Source of the DNA: JANYJJ01 sp038241115
GTDB taxonomy: Bacteria > Pseudomonadota > Gammaproteobacteria > Burkholderiales > Burkholderiaceae_C
Assembly: GCA_038241115.1 (NCBI GenBank)
Contig: JBBRGA010000106.1
Span: forward strand, 1-11,970
Direction: 5' to 3'
DNA length: 11,970 nt
Within the stretch, counting starts at the first letter, position 1; each line of letters opens with the position of its first letter. The notes under the pieces are model-generated. The model was not told the origin of the DNA. It made no database searches and saw only the letters and a list, made by a program, of their open reading frames with translations. Positions 7,283 to 11,970 of the stretch are shown piece by piece. The position numbers were made by a program, and so were the translations under genes.

Positions 7283-8140
7283 TTACTTCGTCAAAACAAT
7301 TTCGCCCAACCCGTTGCGCTTCGCGGCAGCCTCAAGGCGGCCGTCCTTCTTGATGCGGGCCACGAATTCGTCGACTCGCTTGAGCCAGGCATCGTCACCC
7401 GGCTTGACGGCGTAGGCGTAAGGCAGCACATGAAACGGCGTGACAGGTGAAACCAGCCTGGCCCAATCGGCGTTGTCGAGCAACCGGCGGCTGTACGGGT
7501 AGTCGGTCATGAAGACGTCGACGCGCCCGCTTTCCAGTTCGGCCTCACGCGTCATTGGCGGCTTGATCACGACCATCTTGGCCTGCTTGAGTGCGTCGGC
7601 CATCACCGGCTCCATGAACGTGCCGGCCTGCACGGCAACCTGCACGCCGGGCTTGTCAATGTCGGCCCACGACTTGATCTGGCGGCTGCTGCGGGTGGTG
7701 ACGCCGTAGATGTCGCTTTGCATGTAGGGCTGGGTGAATTTCAGCGCTGCCTGACGCGCCGGCAACACGCCGATGGCGAACATCGCCACGTCGCATTTGT
7801 CGCTCACCAAGTCTTCGATCAGTTTGGGGAATGACGAGTCCACCAGAGTGATGGAGGTGCCGAGATCCTTGGCGAGCTGCGCGGACAGGTCGATGTCGAT
7901 GCCCACCAGCTGCTGCGTTCGGGGGTTTCGCAACGAGACGCCGTAGTAGTCCGGCCAGATGCAGACCTTGACATTCTTGGACGCGCTCACGCGGTCGTCG
8001 ACCGTGCCCGCGACGGCCAGGGTCGAGGCCATCAATGTCGCCAGCGCGGTTGCGAGAGGGGTTGCAAGATGGGTTGCAAGAGACGCTGCAAGAGAGGTTG
8101 TCGGTGCAACGGCGAGTGAAGGTTTGGAAGAGCGGCGCAT
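7283..8140 (-). CDS. Family-3 periplasmic solute-binding protein (amino-acid type), no adjacent ABC transporter genes
   Basis: This is a 285-residue exported protein. The signal peptide (1 to about 44, A-V-A|G) is built from x-L-A-T tetrapeptides. The mature part matches bacterial family-3 binding proteins: the signature G80-I-D-I-D-L-x3-L-A-x2-L, the central C-D-V-A-M-F-A-I-G strand, and P-A-R129-Q-x4-F-T-Q-P-Y. Arg129 aligns with the Arg that binds the ligand carboxylate in amino-acid-binding members. Asp213 (M-T-D-Y-P) is placed to bind an amino group. Cys60 and Cys116 could form a disulphide. Such proteins normally serve ABC importers, but no permease or ATPase gene is present; the neighbours are a chemoreceptor and two kinases, so a role as sensory co-receptor is plausible (inference). 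I chose the ATG at 8140 because it starts a basic n-region right before the hydrophobic segment. Its ribosome site is weak (AGAAAGAA). An in-frame GTG at 8266 would add 42 unlikely residues and overlap the chemoreceptor stop. Confidence 0.88.
   Translation of the reverse strand: MRRSSKPSLAVAPTTSLAASLATHLATPLATALATLMASTLAVAGTVDDRVSASKNVKVCIWPDYYGVSLRNPRTQQLVGIDIDLSAQLAKDLGTSITLVDSSFPKLIEDLVSDKCDVAMFAIGVLPARQAALKFTQPYMQSDIYGVTTRSSRQIKSWADIDKPGVQVAVQAGTFMEPVMADALKQAKMVVIKPPMTREAELESGRVDVFMTDYPYSRRLLDNADWARLVSPVTPFHVLPYAYAVKPGDDAWLKRVDEFVARIKKDGRLEAAAKRNGLGEIVLTK
8048..8095. repeat. 12-base tandem repeat inside the signal-peptide coding region of the solute-binding protein
   Basis: Four head-to-tail 12-base units lie at 8048, 8060, 8072 and 8084 (GGTTGCGAGAGG, GGTTGCAAGATG, GGTTGCAAGAGA, CGCTGCAAGAGA), with degenerate copies on each side (8036-8047 and 8096-8107). 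Being a multiple of three, each unit encodes one tetrapeptide of the signal peptide: S-L-A-A, S-L-A-T, H-L-A-T, P-L-A-T. Gain or loss of a unit would lengthen or shorten the signal peptide by four residues without breaking the frame. Confidence 0.8.
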
Positions 8141-8222
8141 CTGTTCTTTCTGTGAGGGGCGGGTCGGTGGGTCGGCAGGCTGGCCGGGTCGCGTGATCGA
8201 TTTCAGGAGCTGCAGCCGAAGA

Positions 8223-8237
8223 CCCCTGCTGCAGGGG
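8223..8237 (-). other. GC-rich hairpin in the leader between chemoreceptor and solute-binding protein genes
   Basis: A 6-base stem (CCCCTG at 8223-8228, CAGGGG at 8232-8237) has a 3-base loop and lies 25 bases after the chemoreceptor stop codon, within the 122-base gap before the solute-binding protein. On the - strand it is followed by TCTTCGGC, which is not a T-run. It could weakly attenuate transcription or protect mRNA ends after processing; the sequence does not decide. I saw no convincing promoter in the rest of this gap. Confidence 0.3.
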
Positions 8238-8262
8238 CCTGCGCACCGTTTCGCTCGGTACT

Positions 8263-9840
8263 TCACGCCAGCCGGAACACAGCCACAGACTGCACCAGTT
8301 GCCGCGCTTGCTGCTTCAGGCTTTCGGCGGCCGCAGCGCTTTCTTCCACCAGCGCCGCGTTTTGCTGGGTCGCGTGGTCCATTTGAGTGACCGCTTCGCT
8401 GACCTGGCTGACGCCTGAGCTTTGCTCGACGCTGGCGGCGCTGATCTCGCTGACGATGGCGCTGACGCGCTGAATGGCGCTGACGATTTCTTCCATCGTG
8501 TGACCGGCCTGGTCGACCTGCGCCGTGCCCTGCTCGACGCGCTCGACGCTGGCACTGATCAGCGCCTTGATCTCTTTGGCTGCGGCGGCGCTGCGCTGCG
8601 CCAGGCTGCGCACTTCGCTGGCCACCACCGCAAAGCCCCGGCCCTGCTCACCGGCGCGCGCGGCTTCCACGGCGGCGTTCAGCGCCAGGATGTTGGTCTG
8701 GAAAGCAATGCCGTCAATGACGCTGATGATGTCGGCGATCTTGCGGCTGCTCTCGTTGATGCCCTTCATGGTCTGCACCACCTGGCCGACCATCGCGCCG
8801 CCCTTGGCAGCCACCGTCGCGGCACCTTGAGCCTGCTGGTTGGCCTGGCGAGCGTTGTCGGCGTTGTTGCGCACCGTGGAGCCGAGTTGGTCCATGGTGG
8901 CCGCTGTTTGCTGCAGCGCGCTGGCCTGCTGTTCGGTGCGGCCTGACAGGTCGAGGTTGCCTTCGGCAATTTGCGAGCTGGCGGTGGCCACGCCTTCAGA
9001 GCCGGCACGCACTTGGCGCACGGCATTGGCCAGGCTCAGCTGCATGGCCTGCAGGCTGGCCATCAGGCTGGTGGTGTCGCCGGGGCGCACGCGGATGGCA
9101 GAGCTCAGGTCGCCGGTGGCCACAGCGCGCGCCAGTTGCACTGCCACATGCGGTTCGCCGCCCAACTGACCCACCAAGCCACGGGTGATGACGGTGGCCA
9201 GCGCAGCGCCCAGCAACAGCGACAAGGCCAGCAGCCCGCTCATTGCAATGCGCGACTGCCGGTAGGTTTGTGCGGCACTTTCAGCGGCGGCTTGGCCACC
9301 GCTGAAGTTGTATTTGCTGATCGCGACCAAGGCGCCCAGCGCCTCGTCCAGCGCCATCGAGGCGGCGCCGTCGCTGATGTCGGTGGCGTCAGCCTTTTTC
9401 TGTTCGCGGCCCAGCGCGATCACTTGTTTGGAAAACTTTTGGTAGTTGGCCCAGCTCTTGTCCACCGCTGCCAGCAGCTTGGTGTCTTCGTCGCCCACGA
9501 CGATAGTTTTGTAGCCCAGCAGCGCGCCAGAAACCGTCTTGACCGACGCCGTTATCTTGTCTTCGTATTCAGTGTGATAACTCTTGTCTTCGGTGCGGCT
9601 GTGCTTGATTTCCATCTCGCGCATCTCGATGACGGCGGTGCGTGCTTCGGCCAAATGACCCACGCCGGCCAGCCACTTGTTCGCCAGCTCATGGGCGCGT
9701 TCAGATTCTTTGGCCAGCGCATACAGCGAGAGCCCACCCAACAGGGCGGTCAGCAGCAACAAGGTGGCAAAGGCGGCCGCCAGTTGGCTGCCCACGCTGA
9801 GCCGGGACAGCGAGCTTGTCAGCTTGGAAAGTTTTTTCAT
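8263..9840 (-). CDS. Methyl-accepting chemotaxis protein (4HB sensor-HAMP-signalling domain)
   Basis: This is a 525-residue transmembrane chemoreceptor. A short basic cytoplasmic start is followed by membrane helix 1 (about 17-42), a helical periplasmic domain of about 155 residues fitting the 4-helix-bundle type, membrane helix 2 (about 198-218), a HAMP linker (about 219-272) and the long signalling coiled coil. The hairpin tip is the near-invariant stretch around I-A-F-Q-T-N (378-383) and E-Q-G-R-G-F-A-V-V-A (398-407), which contacts CheA and CheW. Ala/Gln/Glu-rich patches such as T-E-Q-Q-A-S-A-L-Q-Q-T-A-A are likely methylation sites. The protein ends in V-F-R-L-A and lacks the C-terminal pentapeptide that tethers CheR/CheB in Tar and Tsr. 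I chose the ATG at 9840 (GGAA eight bases upstream); an in-frame GTG at 9897 would lie on the hairpin upstream and add 19 non-conserved residues. The gene follows a secreted Cache-domain protein that may be its ligand-binding partner (inference). Confidence 0.95.
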   Translation of the reverse strand: MKKLSKLTSSLSRLSVGSQLAAAFATLLLLTALLGGLSLYALAKESERAHELANKWLAGVGHLAEARTAVIEMREMEIKHSRTEDKSYHTEYEDKITASVKTVSGALLGYKTIVVGDEDTKLLAAVDKSWANYQKFSKQVIALGREQKKADATDISDGAASMALDEALGALVAISKYNFSGGQAAAESAAQTYRQSRIAMSGLLALSLLLGAALATVITRGLVGQLGGEPHVAVQLARAVATGDLSSAIRVRPGDTTSLMASLQAMQLSLANAVRQVRAGSEGVATASSQIAEGNLDLSGRTEQQASALQQTAATMDQLGSTVRNNADNARQANQQAQGAATVAAKGGAMVGQVVQTMKGINESSRKIADIISVIDGIAFQTNILALNAAVEAARAGEQGRGFAVVASEVRSLAQRSAAAAKEIKALISASVERVEQGTAQVDQAGHTMEEIVSAIQRVSAIVSEISAASVEQSSGVSQVSEAVTQMDHATQQNAALVEESAAAAESLKQQARQLVQSVAVFRLA

Positions 9841-9866
9841 GGTCAGGTTCCGAGATGTCGATGACG

Positions 9867-9897
9867 CAAAGAAAGTGCCCCGCGAGGTGCGGGGCAC
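9867..9897 (-). terminator. Rho-independent terminator or attenuator between the Cache protein and chemoreceptor genes
   Basis: A perfect 9-base stem (GTGCCCCGC at 9875-9883, GCGGGGCAC at 9889-9897) with a 5-base loop is followed on the - strand by TTTCTTTG. It begins 4 bases after the stop codon of the Cache gene and ends 26 bases before the chemoreceptor start. The T-run is interrupted, so read-through is likely. Because I see no separate chemoreceptor promoter in the 61-base gap, partial read-through would make less receptor than periplasmic protein. Confidence 0.75.
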
Positions 9898-9901
9898 CGC
9901 T

Positions 9902-10396
9902 TCACTTCTTGTGGCCGATGTAGCTCCCGCCGATGACCTTGCCGTCGGCTTTGATCGGGTTGTAGCAAGCGTCGAAGGCGGTACCCAACACGTCGATGGG
10001 GCCGCAAAACTGCTGGCCCTTGCTGAGTGATTCGTAGGCGGCGTTGCGTGCCAGTTGGGTGCCGACGCCGCGCTTGCCTTCGGGTGTGAGCACGTTGGTG
10101 CTGACGCGCACGAACTCGTCGCCGTCTTTCACAAAGATGGTGGCCGTGGCGTTGTGCGCCTTGCGAACGGCATCCACCACGTCGTAGTTGTTGTTGATCT
10201 TGCGGTCGCCAAAGAAGATGGCGGGCACGGTTTTGCCGCCCACGACCTCGGTGCCGTCGATCTTTGGCGCGCCGATTTTGGCCAGGCGGGAATCCAGGTC
10301 AGCGATGGTGGCTTTGGGGTCGTTGGCGTAGGCCGGGGCGGCGCTCAACAGCGCGACAGCGGTGAAGGCGGCGAGTGTGGAAGCAATGAATTTCAT
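9902..10396 (-). CDS. Secreted stand-alone Cache-domain protein (Cache 3/Cache 2 fusion-like)
   Basis: This 164-residue protein has a clean Sec signal peptide (hydrophobic core 5-20, cleavage A-Y-A24|N25) and about 140 mature residues. The stretch K-I-N-N-N-Y-D-V-V-D-A-V, then A-T-A-T-I-F-V-K-D-G-D-E-F-V-R-V-S-T-N-V, then A-x-Y-E-S-L-S-K-G, then G-G-S-Y-I-G-H-K-K is the pattern of the Cache 3/Cache 2 sensor domain, usually found as the periplasmic part of chemoreceptors and kinases. Here it ends right after the domain, with no membrane helix or signalling module. Cys131 and Cys144 could form a disulphide. It would bind a small ligand in the periplasm, identity unknown. The ATG at 10396 has AGGA nine bases upstream; a longer in-frame reading to 10537 would add 47 residues ahead of an obvious signal peptide and is rejected. 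Its neighbour downstream is a chemoreceptor, behind a hairpin, so it may serve as a soluble co-receptor or a scavenger (inference). Confidence 0.85.
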   Translation of the reverse strand: MKFIASTLAAFTAVALLSAAPAYANDPKATIADLDSRLAKIGAPKIDGTEVVGGKTVPAIFFGDRKINNNYDVVDAVRKAHNATATIFVKDGDEFVRVSTNVLTPEGKRGVGTQLARNAAYESLSKGQQFCGPIDVLGTAFDACYNPIKADGKVIGGSYIGHKK

Positions 10397-10455
10397 GGTC
10401 GTGGTCCTGTGTGGGTTGGAAAAATGCAGGGCGTTTTGTTCGACGGCCTGCCTGC

Positions 10456-10483
10456 ATATCGGAAGCTTTCGGTGCCAGCTTGA
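10456..10483 (-). promoter_or_regulatory. Possible flagellar sigma-28 (FliA) promoter for the Cache/chemoreceptor genes
   Basis: On the - strand, TCAA (10483-10480) is separated by 16 bases from TCCGATAT (10463-10456). The known sigma-28 consensus is TAAA, about 15 bases, GCCGATAA in E. coli, with a final T in Bacillus. The core CCGATA is intact and the spacing is within the range used. The predicted start would be near 10449, giving a leader of about 50 bases before the Cache ATG. The position, just before a chemotaxis gene, supports the call. It is a short motif read by eye and one base off the ideal spacing. Confidence 0.5.
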
Positions 10484-10533
10484 GCGGGTTTTTTGCAAGC
10501 GCAGGCCGACTTCCGCGCGCTGGTGCTTTGACG

Positions 10534-10549
10534 GCACGGCTCACCGTGC
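10534..10549 (-). other. Hairpin in the gap between the GMC oxidoreductase and Cache genes
   Basis: A perfect 6-base stem (GCACGG at 10534-10539, CCGTGC at 10544-10549) with a 4-base loop lies about 60 bases beyond the oxidoreductase stop. There is no T-run on the - strand side. It may add to transcription ending after the oxidoreductase gene. Confidence 0.3.
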
Positions 10550-10576
10550 TGTGACCAAAGGTGCCGCATCTCGACA

Positions 10577-10592
10577 AAGCGAGTGTTCGCTT
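10577..10592 (-). terminator. Weak terminator-like hairpin after the GMC oxidoreductase gene
   Basis: A 6-base stem (AAGCGA at 10577-10582, TCGCTT at 10587-10592) with a 4-base loop lies 18 bases after the oxidoreductase stop codon. On the - strand its 3' arm runs into TTTGTC. The stem is only moderately GC-rich and the T-run is short, so termination would be inefficient at best. It marks a likely boundary between the oxidoreductase and the sensory genes. Confidence 0.4.
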
Positions 10593-10610
10593 ACCGCGAC
10601 AGCTAAGAGA

Positions 10611-11969
10611 TCAGGCAGGTGTCGCGTCGGCCAATATCCAGGCCGCGGCGCGCTCGGCAATCATCAAGGTGGGCGAGTTGGTGTTGCCGCTGGTGATCAG
10701 CGGCATCACGCTGGCGTCGACCACTCGCAAACCTTGCACGCCGTGCACCCGCATGTGGGCGTCGACCACCGCCATCGGGTCGCTTTTCGGGCCCATTTTG
10801 GCGGTACCCACGGGGTGAAAAATGGTGGTGCCGATGTCGCCTGCGAGCTTCGCCAAATCGGCATCGGTTTCAAACTGCACGCCGGGTTTGATTTCCACCG
10901 GCTTGTATTTGGCAAGCGCCGGCTGCGCCACGATGCGCCGCGTCACGCGCAGTGATTCGGCGGCGATCAGGCGGTCGGCTTCGGTACTGAGGTAGTTGGG
11001 CGCAATCAAGGGCGCGTCGGTGGACAGCGCACTGCGAATCTGCACCTGCCCGCGGCTGTTGGGGTTGAGGTTGCAGACGCTGGCGGTGAAGGCGTTGTAG
11101 CTGTGCAGCGGTTGACCGAATGCTTCCAGCGACAAAGGCTGCACGTGGTACTGCAAATTGGGGTGGGCTTGCGACGGGTCGCTGCGGGTGAACGCGCCAA
11201 GTTGCGACGGCGCCATGCTCATCGGGCCGCTGCGCTTGAAGGCGTACTCGATGCCGATTTTGGCTTTGCCCCACAGCGAAGCCGCCATGCTGTTGAGCGT
11301 GGGCACGCCGTCCACTTTGAAGACCGCGCGTATTTGCAAATGGTCTTGCAAATTGCGGCCCACGCCCGGCAGGTCCAGCCTCACCGGGATGCCGTGTTGC
11401 CTCAATAAATCGGTCGGGCCGATGCCCGAAAGCTGCAGCAAGTGCGGCGTGCCGATTGCCCCGGCGCACACGATCACCTCGCCTTTGCACTTGACCTGCA
11501 CTGGCTGGCCGCCGCCGCCTTTGTGCAGGTTGGGAATCACCTCCACGCCGACGGCCTTCAGGCCTTGGTCGGTGACCTCAGTCAGCACTTTGCTAATGTG
11601 CGCACCGGTCCAGACTTGCAGGTTGTTGCGCTCTTGCACCGGTCGCAAAAAGCCTTTGGTGGTGTTCCAGCGCACGCCGTCTTTTTGATTCACGTCGAAG
11701 TAGCCCACGCCTTCGTTGCTGCCGCGGTTGAAATCGTCGGTGGCGGGAATGCCGCTTTGCTGCGCGGCCTGCGCGAAGGCGTCCAGAACATCCCAATGCA
11801 AGCGCTGCTTGTCAACGCGCCACTCGCCACCTTCGCGGTTGCCGGTGTCGTCAAAACCCGGCGCGGCATGGAAGGCGCTGGCGCCTTTGTGAAAGTCTTC
11901 GTGCTTCAAAAAGTAGGGCAAGCAATCGGCCCAACTCCAGCCAGGGTTGCCCAAGGCGCCCCACTGGTC
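10611..11969 (-). CDS. GMC-family FAD oxidoreductase (choline-dehydrogenase-like), N-terminus beyond the right edge
   Basis: The reading frame is open to the right edge, where it reads D-Q-W-G-A-L-G-N-P-G-W-S-W, a conserved segment of glucose-methanol-choline oxidoreductases. The true start and the N-terminal G-x-G-x-x-G dinucleotide-binding motif are therefore outside the window; the TTG at 11952-11954 is an internal Leu. The remaining 452 or so codons contain the second GMC signature (G-A-I-G-T-P-H-L-L-Q-L-S-G-I-G), the P-G-V-G-R-N-L-Q-D-H motif that follows it, the catalytic F-H-P-V-G-T with its His, and near the end D-A-S-V-M-P and G-N-T-N-S-P-T with the second catalytic His/Asn position. 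Such enzymes oxidise alcohols to aldehydes with FAD, often in the catabolism of choline, long-chain alcohols or polyethylene glycol; the substrate here cannot be told. It ends at 10611, 214 bases before the Cache gene start, with two weak hairpins between. Confidence 0.92.
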   Translation of the reverse strand, partial: DQWGALGNPGWSWADCLPYFLKHEDFHKGASAFHAAPGFDDTGNREGGEWRVDKQRLHWDVLDAFAQAAQQSGIPATDDFNRGSNEGVGYFDVNQKDGVRWNTTKGFLRPVQERNNLQVWTGAHISKVLTEVTDQGLKAVGVEVIPNLHKGGGGQPVQVKCKGEVIVCAGAIGTPHLLQLSGIGPTDLLRQHGIPVRLDLPGVGRNLQDHLQIRAVFKVDGVPTLNSMAASLWGKAKIGIEYAFKRSGPMSMAPSQLGAFTRSDPSQAHPNLQYHVQPLSLEAFGQPLHSYNAFTASVCNLNPNSRGQVQIRSALSTDAPLIAPNYLSTEADRLIAAESLRVTRRIVAQPALAKYKPVEIKPGVQFETDADLAKLAGDIGTTIFHPVGTAKMGPKSDPMAVVDAHMRVHGVQGLRVVDASVMPLITSGNTNSPTLMIAERAAAWILADATPA

Positions 11970-11970
11970 G

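Noticed and set aside
8141..8266. N-terminal extension of the solute-binding protein from a GTG at 8266
   Set aside because: It would bury the signal peptide 42 residues inside the protein and read through the 8223-8237 hairpin.
8971..9864. + strand open frame of 297 codons
   Set aside because: It is antisense to the chemoreceptor and rich in Gln, Gly and His in an unstructured pattern; the opposite strand encodes a textbook receptor.
9841..9897. N-terminal extension of the chemoreceptor from a GTG at 9897
   Set aside because: The extension lies on the terminator hairpin and adds 19 residues ahead of a normal basic start and membrane helix.
10466..10481. Sigma-54-like TGGCAC with a downstream GC on the - strand
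   Set aside because: The GG-to-GC distance is two bases too short for a -24/-12 promoter, and it overlaps the better sigma-28-like match.
10397..10537. N-terminal extension of the Cache protein to 10537
   Set aside because: It would place 47 residues before a clear signal peptide and cover the predicted promoter.

Overview
This GC-rich window looks like a piece of the chromosome of a betaproteobacterium, probably Burkholderiales and Comamonadaceae-like. I infer this from codon use and from the general look of the MFS, chemoreceptor and sensor-kinase proteins; no rRNA or other phylogenetic marker is present. I see no insertion sequence, CRISPR array, tRNA, integrase or attachment site. Gene density is high, and the longest stretch without a gene is about 256 bases.

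Layout, left to right: the last 77 codons of a + strand MFS transporter (2-235). Everything else is on the - strand, so it is transcribed from right to left. In order of transcription: the C-terminal three quarters or so of a GMC-family flavin oxidoreductase, cut by the right window edge (10611-11969); a small secreted Cache-domain protein (9902-10396); a GC hairpin followed by a T-rich run (9867-9897); a 4-helix-bundle methyl-accepting chemotaxis protein (8263-9840); a family-3 periplasmic solute-binding protein (7283-8140); a membrane sensor histidine kinase with a periplasmic domain and two PAS domains (4705-7251); a soluble hybrid kinase with receiver and HPt domains whose TTG start overlaps the stop of the kinase before it (3005-4708); and a secreted Ntn-hydrolase lipoprotein of the penicillin/AHL-acylase family (385-2748), which converges on the MFS gene.

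The core (about 3.0-10.4 kb) reads as a sensory island. It holds two free-standing periplasmic ligand-binding proteins, one chemoreceptor and a two-kinase phosphorelay. It contains no ABC permease or ATPase for the binding protein and no DNA-binding response regulator. A sequence resembling a flagellar sigma-28 (FliA) promoter lies upstream of the Cache gene, which would fit control of at least the first genes with motility. The suggestion that the binding proteins feed the chemoreceptor and kinases, and that the acylase acts on a signal in the same circuit, is inference from gene order. The domain calls rest on motifs visible in the proteins.
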